Shown in pieces: positions 26,271 through 34,014 of a stretch of DNA of 64,000 bases (its first letter is position 1; the number at the start of each line of letters is the position of its first letter). The notes beneath the pieces were generated by a model, which was not told where the DNA came from, ran no database searches, and worked only from the letters and a program-made list of their open reading frames with translations. Origin of the DNA: RYN-230 sp963723595 (GTDB lineage: Bacteria > Actinomycetota > Actinomycetes > Streptosporangiales > Streptosporangiaceae); the NCBI GenBank assembly GCA_963723595.1, contig CAVRRQ010000003.1, positions 496,001 through 560,000 of the forward strand, in the 5' to 3' direction. A program made the position numbers and the translations under genes.

Positions 26271-26804
26271 TCAGCGCTGCGGCTGGTAGGTGAGGCGGAC
26301 GACGCCGCCGGAGAAGAGGCGGGAATCGAGCAGGGTGAGCGGCAGTCGCTCGGTGACTCCATCGAACAGGCGCTTTCCGGAACCGACGGCCACCGGGAAC
26401 AGCAGCAGCCGGAGTTCGTCCAGCAGTCCCTGTCCCAGCAGCGATCTCACGAGGGCGGCGCTGCCACTGATCGTGATGTTCCGGCCGGGCTGCCGCGTGT
26501 AGTTGGCGAGCTCAGACGGCGACGCGATCAGGGTCGAGTTGTGCCAGTCGGCCGCTTCCAGGGTGGTGGAGACCACGATCTTCGGGATGGTGTTCATCTG
26601 GTCGGCCATTCCGCCAGCCTGGCTCGCGAAGGAGGCGGCGAAGGTCTGGTAGGTGACGCGTCCGAGCAGCATCGTGTCGGCCTGAGCCATCTCCGAGCCG
26701 ATCATCTGCCCGATGTCGTCGGTGAAGTATGGGCCCGTCCATTGCTCGGGCGACTCCACGACACCGTCGAGGGACACGAACAGGTTTGCGACGATCTTTC
26801 TCAT
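26271..26804 (-). CDS. Dihydrofolate-reductase-family (RibD C-terminal-like) protein, copy 2
   Basis: 177 residues, ATG 26804 with GAAGGAG upstream. MRKIVANLFVSLDGVVESPEQW, ADTMLLGRVTYQTFAASFASQ, ITISGSAALVRSLLGQGLLDELRLLLFPVAVGSGKRLFDG. Paralogue of the gene at 24797-25333. A candidate ECF42-type promoter lies about 100-120 bases upstream (26900-26925), so it is a likely target of the adjacent sigma factor. Confidence 0.88.
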   Translation of the reverse strand: MRKIVANLFVSLDGVVESPEQWTGPYFTDDIGQMIGSEMAQADTMLLGRVTYQTFAASFASQAGGMADQMNTIPKIVVSTTLEAADWHNSTLIASPSELANYTRQPGRNITISGSAALVRSLLGQGLLDELRLLLFPVAVGSGKRLFDGVTERLPLTLLDSRLFSGGVVRLTYQPQR

Positions 26805-26899
26805 CAGAACTCCTTCAGCGGGCTTGGTGAGCCCGTTCAGCGCCGGGAGGCCACTGCTGTGCCGGTCCGCCGGGCTGATTGCCCGGCCTCACTCACCCT

Positions 26900-26925
26900 T
26901 CGACCGGGAAGAGCCTGGATCGACA
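26900..26925 (-). promoter_or_regulatory. Candidate ECF42 promoter for the DHFR-like gene
   Basis: Reading the minus strand: TGTCGA (26925-26920), 17 bases, then CGA (26902-26900) within TCGAAGG. It matches the element in front of the YCII-sigma operon in both boxes and in spacing, and agrees with the TGTCGA / CGA motif reported for ECF42 sigma factors. Confidence 0.65.
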
Positions 26926-27013
26926 TTCAGGAGAAAATCTCTTCGTCGCAGCCACAGGCCCAGCGGGCAGGTCCGGTTGGGTCGCGTGGCATGGAGCCTG
27001 AGCCCGCACGTGG

Positions 27014-28300
27014 TTACCGCCCCGGCGATGGCCGTGCTGCACTCGTGCACGCGGCGGCGCGTCGGAGAAGCACTGCGCGTTCTCGCTCGTTGCTGGCGAG
27101 GGTGGCCGCACGTTCGAACTCTTGCCGTGCCTCGTCGTGGCGGCTGAGCCGGACCAGCAGGTCCCCGCGCACACTCGGCAGAAGGTGGTAGCCCTTGAAC
27201 GCCGGCTCGCCGGTGAGCGCGTCAACACGTTCCAGGCCCATTGCCGGCCCGTCGGTCATGGCGACCGCGATCGCCTGATTGAGCCGGACCACGGGAGAAG
27301 GCATGATCTGGGCGAGTACCTCGTAAAGCGCCGCGATCTGTACCCAGTCGGTGTCCTGGCCGGTCCGCGCTCGCGCGTGGCACGCGGCGATCGCGGCTTG
27401 CAGCACGTACGGGCCGGTCGAGGCGGCGCGGTTCTGCGAGCGCAGGAGTGCCGCGAAACCACGGTGGATGAGGAGCTGATCCCAGCGACCGCGATTCTGC
27501 TCAAGCAGCGGGATGGGCTCGCCGGACGGCCCGGTCCGCGCGGCCAGACGCGACGCCTGAATCTCCATCAGAGCGACGAGACCGTGCACCTCGGGTTCAT
27601 CGGGTGCCAGTTCGGCCAGTACACGGCCCAGGCGAAGCGCCTCCTGGCACAGCGCAGGCCGCATCCAGTCCTCACCGGCCGTCGCCGCGTAGCCCTCGTT
27701 GAACACCAGGTAGATGGCCTCGAGCACCGATGACAGCCGAGCGGCCCGCTCGGCCTCCGCGGGAACCTCGAACGGAATGTGCTTGTCGGCCAGAGTCCGC
27801 TTAGCGCGGACAATTCTCTGCGCGATGGTGGATTCGGAGGTAAGGAACGCCCTCGCGATCTCCTCGGTGGTCAGGCCGCCGAGGAGACGCAGGGTGAGCG
27901 CAACCCGCGCCTCAGTTGAGAGTACGGGGTGGCACGCGATGAACATCAGGCGCAGCAAATCGTCGCCTACCTCGTCGTCGAGTGCAGCGTCGAGGTCGTC
28001 GTCGGCTATTTCCTGACGGATCTGGAACTCATGGCCGATCAGCTGATGTTTGCCCTCGAGCCGCTCCAGGCGCCGCACCCGGTCGATCGCGCGGCGTTTC
28101 GCGACGACCATGAGCCAGGCGCCCGGGTTCGGCGGGACACCGGACTCCGGCCACTGTTCGAGCGCGGCGACGAGAGCATCCTGCGCGAACTCCTCGGCTA
28201 GGCCGACATCACCCACCATCCGGGTGAGCCCCGCGATGATCTGGGGCGCCTCGAGCCTCCACACCGCCTCGATCGTGCGATGTGCATCAGCGGCCGTCAC
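27014..28300 (-). CDS. ECF42-type RNA polymerase sigma factor with C-terminal TPR-like extension
   Basis: 428 residues, GTG start. Region 2: VWRLEAPQIIAGLTRMVGDVGLAEEFAQDALVAALEQWP, then PGAWLMVVAKRRAIDRVRR. Region 4: STEARVALTLRLLGGLTTEEIARAFLTSESTIAQRIVRAKRTL. After about residue 190 follows the long helical DUF6596/TPR-like domain (YLVFNEGYAATAGEDW, LHGLVALMEIQASR-type repeats, PSPVVRLNQAIAVAM, KGYHLLPSVRGDLLVRLSRHDEARQEFERA). Length and extension are those of ECF42 factors, which pair with DGPF (YCII) proteins. Lies 54 bases after the YCII gene, same operon, probably autoregulated. Confidence 0.93.
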   Translation of the reverse strand: MTAADAHRTIEAVWRLEAPQIIAGLTRMVGDVGLAEEFAQDALVAALEQWPESGVPPNPGAWLMVVAKRRAIDRVRRLERLEGKHQLIGHEFQIRQEIADDDLDAALDDEVGDDLLRLMFIACHPVLSTEARVALTLRLLGGLTTEEIARAFLTSESTIAQRIVRAKRTLADKHIPFEVPAEAERAARLSSVLEAIYLVFNEGYAATAGEDWMRPALCQEALRLGRVLAELAPDEPEVHGLVALMEIQASRLAARTGPSGEPIPLLEQNRGRWDQLLIHRGFAALLRSQNRAASTGPYVLQAAIAACHARARTGQDTDWVQIAALYEVLAQIMPSPVVRLNQAIAVAMTDGPAMGLERVDALTGEPAFKGYHLLPSVRGDLLVRLSRHDEARQEFERAATLASNERERAVLLRRAAACTSAARPSPGR

Positions 28301-28354
28301 CCATCCGATCAGAGCATCGTCGCCAGTCGCCGGTCAAGGCAGCGCCGGGCGCAC

Positions 28355-28687
28355 CTACCCGAGATTTTCCGGGCCGAATACCTGGCGGACGTCACCCTCG
28401 CCGTCACCGGCGATCTGCCAGAACCGCTTCGACAGCTCGAGCGCCTCCTCCCTCGACCGCACATCGATCAGCGCGAAGCTGACAATCACCTCTTTGGCCT
28501 CGGTGAACGGACCGTCGGTAATAGTGACCTTGCCCCCAGCGGACTTGATGTGCGCGCCCTGATCCAGCCCCCCGGTCGCAAGCAGCACGCCGGCCCTGGC
28601 CAACTCCTCCACCAACTTGCCCATCTCGGCGAACATCGCCTCATCTGGCGGCGTACCGCCGCCGTTAGTCGTCAACAGGAACCTCAT
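28355..28687 (-). CDS. YCII/DGPF-domain protein
   Basis: 110 residues. MRFLLTTNGGGTPPDEAMFAEMGKLVEELARAGVLLATGGL, then the defining TDGPFTEAKEVIVSFALIDVRSREEALELSKRF. ATG 28687 with AAAGGAG. DGPF proteins are the standard genomic partners and regulon members of ECF42 sigma factors. First gene of the operon, with a candidate ECF42 promoter about 45-70 bases upstream of the start. Confidence 0.93.
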   Translation of the reverse strand: MRFLLTTNGGGTPPDEAMFAEMGKLVEELARAGVLLATGGLDQGAHIKSAGGKVTITDGPFTEAKEVIVSFALIDVRSREEALELSKRFWQIAGDGEGDVRQVFGPENLG

Positions 28688-28733
28688 CGCGCTGTCTCCT
28701 TTGCTGTCGGATCAACTTGCTGACACTGTGCCT

Positions 28734-28759
28734 TCGAATGAGGGTCCGCGAAATCGACA
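28734..28759 (-). promoter_or_regulatory. Candidate ECF42 promoter for the YCII-sigma operon
   Basis: Minus strand TGTCGA (28759-28754), 17 bases, CGA (28736-28734) within TCGAAGG. It would give a leader of about 40 bases and autoregulation of the sigma factor. Same sequence and spacing as the site at 26900-26925. Confidence 0.68.
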
Positions 28760-28915
28760 TGGCGAAGGATCGCAACGGTCGGGTCAGGCGCGATCACCCA
28801 GCCCGGATGTCGGGCCCCCCGTGCTATGCACTGGAAGCGACTTCGCCGCGACGGATATCGCCGTGCTGCGCCCTAAGCGGGCGTTAGGCCGCCGCCCGGC
28901 GATCGGGCCGCCAAC

Positions 28916-29434
28916 TCAGGGCAGCGCGCGCCGGTACCGGACCTCGTTCAGCACGAAACCCCTTGTGGCATCGTGCTTCACAGCACCGTCCGCGTGCCAG
29001 CCGACCGCCTCGTAAAACCGTCGCGCCCGGCTGTTCGTGTCCAGCACCCACAAAGTCGCCTCATCGAAGCCCGCGTCGCTGAGCGCCGACAGCACGGAAA
29101 CCATCAGCTCCCGCCCCAGCCCCTTGCCCCAGGCCCCGGGCAGAAGGTAGATCGCCGCCAGTTCCCCGGCACTCGCCGGCTGCTCATCGTCATCCCGGGC
29201 CGGGCAGATGCTCGCGAAGCCGACCACATTCCCACCGTATTCCGTGACGAACGTCCCCGCACGCGGCCATCCCGCCTCGCCGAGGATGCGCTCCCAGACG
29301 GGATATCGCTGCTCCACCTCCAGGTTGTCGAGATACTCCTGAGGCACCAGGCCGCGGTAGGCCGCCTGCCACGACCGGACATGCACGATCGCGATCCCCA
29401 TCGCATCCTCAGCACCTGCCCGGCGGACGTTCAC
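28916..29434 (-). CDS. GNAT family N-acetyltransferase
   Basis: 172 residues if started at GTG 29434 (VNVRRAGAEDAMGIAIVHVRSWQAAYRGL); the frame is open to 29533. The core shows GFASICPARDDDEQPASAGELAAIYLLPGAWGKGLGRELMVSVLSAL, containing the acetyl-CoA loop (W-G-K-G-L-G), and LWVLDTNSRARRFYEAVGW. Typical fold; substrate unknown. Confidence 0.9.
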   Translation of the reverse strand: MNVRRAGAEDAMGIAIVHVRSWQAAYRGLVPQEYLDNLEVEQRYPVWERILGEAGWPRAGTFVTEYGGNVVGFASICPARDDDEQPASAGELAAIYLLPGAWGKGLGRELMVSVLSALSDAGFDEATLWVLDTNSRARRFYEAVGWHADGAVKHDATRGFVLNEVRYRRALP

Positions 29435-29804
29435 GCCGTAAGGGTGGCGCCGGGAGCCAGCGCCCGCAATGGTTTTGGCCCCGGCACCCGGGACCCGGGC
29501 CACCACGACGGCGGCCCGGACGGCCCCTTGCACACAGACGGATTACCAAAATAGACGTCCAGTCCCATCCCCCTTGTCGGGACAAACTCGCGCTCATCGG
29601 CAGACCCGGCAAGAGCGCTGCGGGCTGGGTGCTGGCGCCGGTGTCAGGCGGCGTGGGGCGCGATTTCGACGATGAGGTCAGCGTCGAGGGCTGCGCTGAT
29701 TCGCTCCTGCCCGCCTCTTCAACCTCCAGCGTGACCACGTCGGGATCGAGACGTCAATGACGTGGCCGGGCAGATCGCGTGGGCGTCTCATAAGATCGGC
29801 GTTC
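29435..29804. other. Intergenic region
   Basis: About 370 bases between the divergent GNAT and phosphorylase genes. On the minus strand 29640-29700 reads as a short peptide ending LDADLIVEIAPHAA before a stop, possibly the tail of a lost gene. Nothing else recognised. Confidence 0.35.
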
Positions 29805-30608
29805 GTGTCGTCGGCCAGTTACCCGAACTTCGCGGGCAAGCACGCCGAGGAAGCGATGTTCACGCCCGCTGATTTCGCCGCCTACTTGCGGCGGGGCGGC
29901 GCCCTCGAGAGTTACCAGCCCCCCGCCGGTGTGGTGCTGTGTTATCAGCGGTCCCTCTATACCCATGTGCTGCGGGCCGAAGGGCTGAAGTCACCAGAGC
30001 GCCAGGGCGCCCTACACGGGCTCCTGCTCCTGCCGAGTACCGGCGGCAGAGTGGGGCTGCTCGGCCAGTTCGGGATCGGAGCACCGGCGGCGGCTGCGGC
30101 GCTGGAGGAGCTGGCGGCGCTGGGCACATCGGCCTTTGTCTCCGTTGGCACGGCTGGGAGCCTGCAGCGTGACCTGGATATCGGCGATCTGGTGCTGTGT
30201 GAGGCCGCCATCCGCGACGAGGGTGTCTCTCACCACTACCTGCCACCAGCGAAGCTGGCCACGGCGGCGGCGGCCATGAACGCTGCGCTGGGAGCGGCGA
30301 TGAGACAGGCCGGTGTTCCGTTCCGGGCCGGGACTTCCTGGACGATCGACACTCCCTACCGGGAAACTGTCGCCGAGGCTCGCCGCTACCAGGCAGAAGG
30401 AGTGCTGTGCGTAGAAATGGAAGCCGCTGCCCTGTTCGCGGTCGCTGAGGTCAGGGGCCTGCAAGTCTCCTCGACCTTCGCCATCAGCGACTCCCTGGCC
30501 GATCTGGCCTGGAATCCTCAATTCCACGGACCACAGGTCCGAGCCGGCCTCATCACGCTGTACGAGGCGGCAGTGAGCGCCCTGCAAGCATCTACCGGGA
30601 CACCGTGA
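29805..30608 (+). CDS. Nucleoside phosphorylase (PNP/UDP family)
   Basis: About 267 residues from GTG 29805 (an in-frame start at 29757 is also open). QFGIGAPAAAAALEELAALGTSAFVSVGTAGSL matches the phosphate- and ribose-binding region, DLVLCEAAIRDEGVSHHY is typical of uridine phosphorylase-like enzymes, TWTIDTPYRE-like SWTIDTPYRET follows, and VLCVEMEAAALFAVAEVRG carries the substrate-binding Met-Glu. Cytosolic nucleoside salvage. Nucleobase preference not readable. Confidence 0.88.
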   Translation: MSSASYPNFAGKHAEEAMFTPADFAAYLRRGGALESYQPPAGVVLCYQRSLYTHVLRAEGLKSPERQGALHGLLLLPSTGGRVGLLGQFGIGAPAAAAALEELAALGTSAFVSVGTAGSLQRDLDIGDLVLCEAAIRDEGVSHHYLPPAKLATAAAAMNAALGAAMRQAGVPFRAGTSWTIDTPYRETVAEARRYQAEGVLCVEMEAAALFAVAEVRGLQVSSTFAISDSLADLAWNPQFHGPQVRAGLITLYEAAVSALQASTGTP

Positions 30609-31009
30609 ACCTGGTGCCGTGGTCAGGGTGGGCTTCTCCGCCACCAAGGCCGCCCTGTGCCGTCCCTTAGCCCGGGCAAGCCAGCGCGGGACGAGGGCTT
30701 GATGAGCGCTGTGACCAGACCGTCACAGAATCCTCATGACACCGCAAAGCAGATCGGCGGAAGGACTTGCGCCCCGCCATGATCACCGGAATCGTACGGC
30801 TTGTCTGGTCACCCGCGCCAGATGCGCCCCAGACCCACGGTGCGGCAAACCAGAAGGAGTCACGATCGGGGGACAACACCAGTCACGGCACTGGCGCGCG
30901 AGTAATCTCGCCGCGGTGACTGTTTTGTTCCGGCAACCGGGCGGCCAAAGCCCGGGCACCGCTCCCGCCATCCCGGGGACCGTTCGTGATCGTGAATCGG
31001 AGGAAGAGC
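30609..31009. other. Leader/intergenic region upstream of mscL
   Basis: About 400 bases, no convincing gene. Holds the hairpin with a T-rich tail at 30881-30930 and a second AGTCAC at 30858. GGAGGAAGAGC before the mscL ATG is the ribosome-binding site. Confidence 0.45.
30881..30930 (+). terminator. Hairpin with T-rich tail, terminator or attenuator before mscL
   Basis: Outer arms AGTCAC (30881-30886) and GTGACT (30916-30921) enclose an inner stem CGCGCGAG / CTCGCCGCG (one bulge) with loop TAAT, followed by GTTTTGTT. It could end the phosphorylase transcript 270 bases after its stop, or act as an attenuator 80-90 bases before mscL. Confidence 0.5.
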
Positions 31010-31444
31010 ATGAAGGGCTTTAAGAACTTTCTCATGCGTGGCGACGTCATCGTTGTCGCCGTCGGACTGGTCGTCGCCTTGGCGTTCAGCGGTCTCATCC
31101 TTGCCTTCACGACTGACATCATCAATCCGATCGTGTCGCGCTTCCAGGGCGGCAAGTCCGTCGGCCTGGGCGTGCAACTCGGCCAAGCCCATAACACAAA
31201 AACTTTCGTAGATATCGGCTCCTTTATCTCCGCAATTATCTATTTCGTCATCTTCATCGCCGTGGTCTACTTCCTGATCGTGGTGCCTTACAAGCACGTC
31301 CAGGCCCGCCGCGGCCAGGTGGTCTTCGGTGACCCCCCGCCGGTCAAGACCTGCCCGGCCTGCCTGTCCAGCGATCTGCCCGCCGCGGCCAGCAAATGCA
31401 AGTACTGCGGCACGGACCAGCCGGCCACCAGCGCCGCCGCGTGA
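31010..31444 (+). CDS. mscL: Large-conductance mechanosensitive channel with C-terminal zinc ribbon
   Basis: 144 residues; ATG 31010 with GGAGGAAGAG (a GTG at 30986 lacks one). MKGFKNFLMRGDVIVVAVGLVVALAFSGLILAFTTDIINPIV is the MscL N-terminal helix and TM1. TM2 is about residues 70-92. The usual C-terminal helical bundle is replaced by a zinc-ribbon-like tail with Cys115, Cys118, Cys130 and Cys133 (CPAC and CKYC). Osmotic-shock release valve in the cytoplasmic membrane. Confidence 0.93.
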   Translation: MKGFKNFLMRGDVIVVAVGLVVALAFSGLILAFTTDIINPIVSRFQGGKSVGLGVQLGQAHNTKTFVDIGSFISAIIYFVIFIAVVYFLIVVPYKHVQARRGQVVFGDPPPVKTCPACLSSDLPAAASKCKYCGTDQPATSAAA

Positions 31445-31468
31445 ACTAACGCAGGGCTCACCGGCTGG

Positions 31469-33253
31469 TCATTTCGCGTCCGCGTAGCAGTCGACGACGG
31501 CCGTGGTCACCGGGAACCGCACCGGAGTCGCACCGAACAGCAGGCGTCCGGCTTCTTCGGCCGCCTCACCCACGGCGGCGACCACGGCCGGGGTCATGGC
31601 CTTCGGGCAGTGCACGATGACCTCGTCGTGCTGGAAGAACACCAGGCCGGGTCCCTCCAGGGCCCAGGCCGGCCCGGCCGTGCCCGGCGGACCCGTCTGG
31701 CCCGGCCGATCCCAGGGCCGCGAGCCGGCGGCGCAGGCCGGCCAGCAGCACCAGCGCCCAGTCGGCCGCGCTGGCCTGCACCACGAAGTTCCGGGTGAAC
31801 CGGCCGCGGGCCCGCAACGAGCGCCGGGCCCGCTGGTCCTCGGCGCCCGGCTCGTCCGGGGACGCGGTGAGGCCCCGCCACTCGGCGGACGGCGGCGGGC
31901 AGGACCGGCCGAGCCGGGACCGGACCACCCGGCCTTCCTCCCCCGCCCGCGCGGCCGCCTCCACGTAGGCGTCAGCCCGGGGGAAACGCCGCCGGAGCAC
32001 CGCCAGCAACTGCGAGGCCTCACCACCGGCCCCGCCGTACATGGCGGACAGCAACGCCACCTTGGCCTTGGCCCGGTCCCCGCCGAACGCCCCGGCCAGC
32101 GCCTGGTACAGGTCGCCGGACCCGGCCGCCTCCGCGAACGCGTGATCGCCGGCGAGCGCGGCGAGGACCCGCGGCTCGAGTTGGGCCGCGTCCGCGACCA
32201 CGAGCGCCCAGCCGGGATCCGCGACCACCGCCCGGCGGACCACCCGCGGAATCTGCAGCGCACCGCCGCCGCGGCTCGCCCACCGGCCCGACACCACTCC
32301 CCCGACCACGTACTCCGGGTGGAACCGGCCGTCGCGCACCCATTCGTCCAGCCAGGACCAGCCATGGGCCCCATGCAGCCGGGCCAGCTCCTTATATTCG
32401 AGCAACAACGGAACCGCGGGGTGGTCGATGCCGCGCAGCACGCCGGACCGGGTGGACGAGACCGGGACCCCCTCAGTGGCGAACGCCTTCAGCACCTGAG
32501 CCGGAGAATCGGGGTTGACCGGCCGGCCGCCGAACGCGGCGGAGATCTGGGCGGCCAGCCCGGCCAGCCTGGGTGGCCGGAAGCCAGGCCCGGGACGGGG
32601 GCCGAGCAGGCCGGCCAGCAGGGCATCGTGCACGTCGGCCCGCCAGGGCATCCCCCGGGCACGCATCTCCGCTGCGGACAGACCGCCGGCCGACTCCACC
32701 GCGGCCAGCAACCCGAACCTGGCCGGGTAGGCGTCCGCGGCGATCCGGCGCAGCTGGTCCGCGTGCACGCCGACGAGGGCGCTGAGGATCTCGCGGGCTT
32801 CGTCGATCCCGGGCTCAGGCCAGGGCGGCCTGCCCGAACAGGGTGGCCTGCCCGAACAGAGCGGCCTGCCCGGCTAGGCAGGGGCCTGGCGGCGGGCAGC
32901 ACCGCGGCTGGGCGCTCCCCAGACGGCAGTGACGTTCCACCGGAAGCACGCAACAGCGCCTCGGTGAGCGCGATGTCATGGCAGCGGTTGACCCGTACCC
33001 CGGAACGCAGCAGGGAGGGATAGATCGCGGACGTGTCCGCCCAGACCCAGCGCACAGGCTCACCGCGCACAGTCTCACCGCGCACGGTCTCACCGCGCAC
33101 GGTCCCACCGCGAGCAGGCCCGGCGCGCTCGTAGTCCGCTACCGCAGCCGGAAGATCGTTGACGAGGGTAGGCGCGGCATAGCCGGTGCCGTCCTCGGCG
33201 AGTTCCTGCAGGAGGGCCGTGCGCCCGGGCCCGGCAACCACCGCAACCCGCAC
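31469..33253 (-). CDS. Pol I-like bifunctional 3'-5' exonuclease/DNA polymerase (frameshifted)
   Basis: A family-A DNA polymerase relative known in actinomycetes, without the 5' nuclease. GTG 33253 (VRVAVVAG) opens an exonuclease-like part (WVWADTSAIYPSLLRSGVRVNRCHDIALTEALL). The polymerase part lies in a second frame: GRFHPEYVVGGVVSGRWASR, motif A as VVADAAQLEPRVLAALAGD, and AKVALLSAMYGGAGGEA (motif B). Motif C, FFQHDEVIVHCP, is in a third frame. Frame changes occur in the repeat-rich stretch near 32.8-32.9 kb and near 31.7 kb. About 590 codons when joined, the usual size. Two short tandem-repeat tracts lie in the N-terminal part. Confidence 0.82.
32821..32874. repeat. 18-bp tandem repeat, three copies
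   Basis: CAGGGCGGCCTGCCCGAA, CAGGGTGGCCTGCCCGAA and CAGAGCGGCCTGCCCGGC follow each other at 32821, 32839 and 32857 inside the Pol I-like gene, near one of its frame breaks. Confidence 0.85.
33046..33120. repeat. 15-bp tandem repeat, four to five copies
   Basis: Unit CACCGCGCACGGTCT with copies at 33061, 33076, 33091 and a degenerate one at 33106; a partial copy precedes. Encodes TVRGE repeats in the Pol I-like protein. Confidence 0.88.
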
Positions 33254-33368
33254 GCCCCAGATTCTCCGCCGGCCCGCCGACAGTGTGCGGGGCGGGTCAC
33301 GGATTCCCTGGTGTCTGAGCCCGGCCCGGTCCCTGGGCAGGCCGGGCCGGACCCAGACGTCTTCACCC

Positions 33369-33977
33369 TCAGCCCGAGGGTTGTCCCTGGCTGCCACCGC
33401 GCGGGCCGAAGCCCCCGTTACTGAGGCGGGACAGGTCGATGAGGCTGGTGACGCCGGCCTTGGAGCCGTGCACGATAGCGGTGACGCTGACCTGGTCGCC
33501 GACCTTGACGGTGCTGAGGCCTGCGTTTCCGGCGTTCACCGAGGCGGACCCGGTCACCTGGTAGGTCTTCGTGTACTTGTCCGGGCTGACCACTGTGACG
33601 GACGAACTGCTGATCGCGGTGACCTTGCCGCGCTGGATGTCCTCGGTCTCGTAGCCACCGCCGGACGCGGGCACGACGAGCGTGCCGTGCACAGGGGCGC
33701 CGGAGAAGCCGCCGCCGAACAAGCCGCCGCCTCTTCCGGGGCCCTGGGCTGCGGGGCCGCGCGCGGAGGGCGGCCTGGCCGGGACAGACGCGGAGGGGGA
33801 CGGGCTGGCCTGGCTAGACGCGGAGTCTGCGGTCGCGGGCGAGGAACTGCCGGAGGTCGCGATGGCCGCGCCTCCCGCACCAGCGAGCAGGGCCACGGCC
33901 GTCACGGCCAGCAGGGTCAGCGGGTGCCCGTACCGTCGCCTGGGCGGAGGCCCGCTCGCGGGTGTCACAGGAAGCAT
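33369..33977 (-). CDS. Secreted/membrane-anchored DUF5666-like protein
   Basis: 202 residues. N-terminal basic stretch and one TM/signal (LTLLAVTAVALLAGAGGAAIA), a Ser/Pro/Gly-rich linker, then a small beta domain ETEDIQRGKVTAISSSSVTVVSPDKYTKTYQVTGSASV and LSTVKVGDQVSVTAIVHG, the pattern of DUF5666-type OB-like domains in actinomycete envelope proteins. Ends with RGG-like Gly/Gln-rich tail. Function unknown. Confidence 0.75.
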   Translation of the reverse strand: MLPVTPASGPPPRRRYGHPLTLLAVTAVALLAGAGGAAIATSGSSSPATADSASSQASPSPSASVPARPPSARGPAAQGPGRGGGLFGGGFSGAPVHGTLVVPASGGGYETEDIQRGKVTAISSSSVTVVSPDKYTKTYQVTGSASVNAGNAGLSTVKVGDQVSVTAIVHGSKAGVTSLIDLSRLSNGGFGPRGGSQGQPSG

Positions 33978-34014
33978 GTAAGCGCCCGGACCTTAGCGAT
34001 GGCTGAGTACGTCC

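Noticed and set aside
29640..29740. Antitoxin-like C-terminus on the minus strand (ending LIVEIAPHAA)
   Set aside because: Too short and without a start or partner toxin to annotate.
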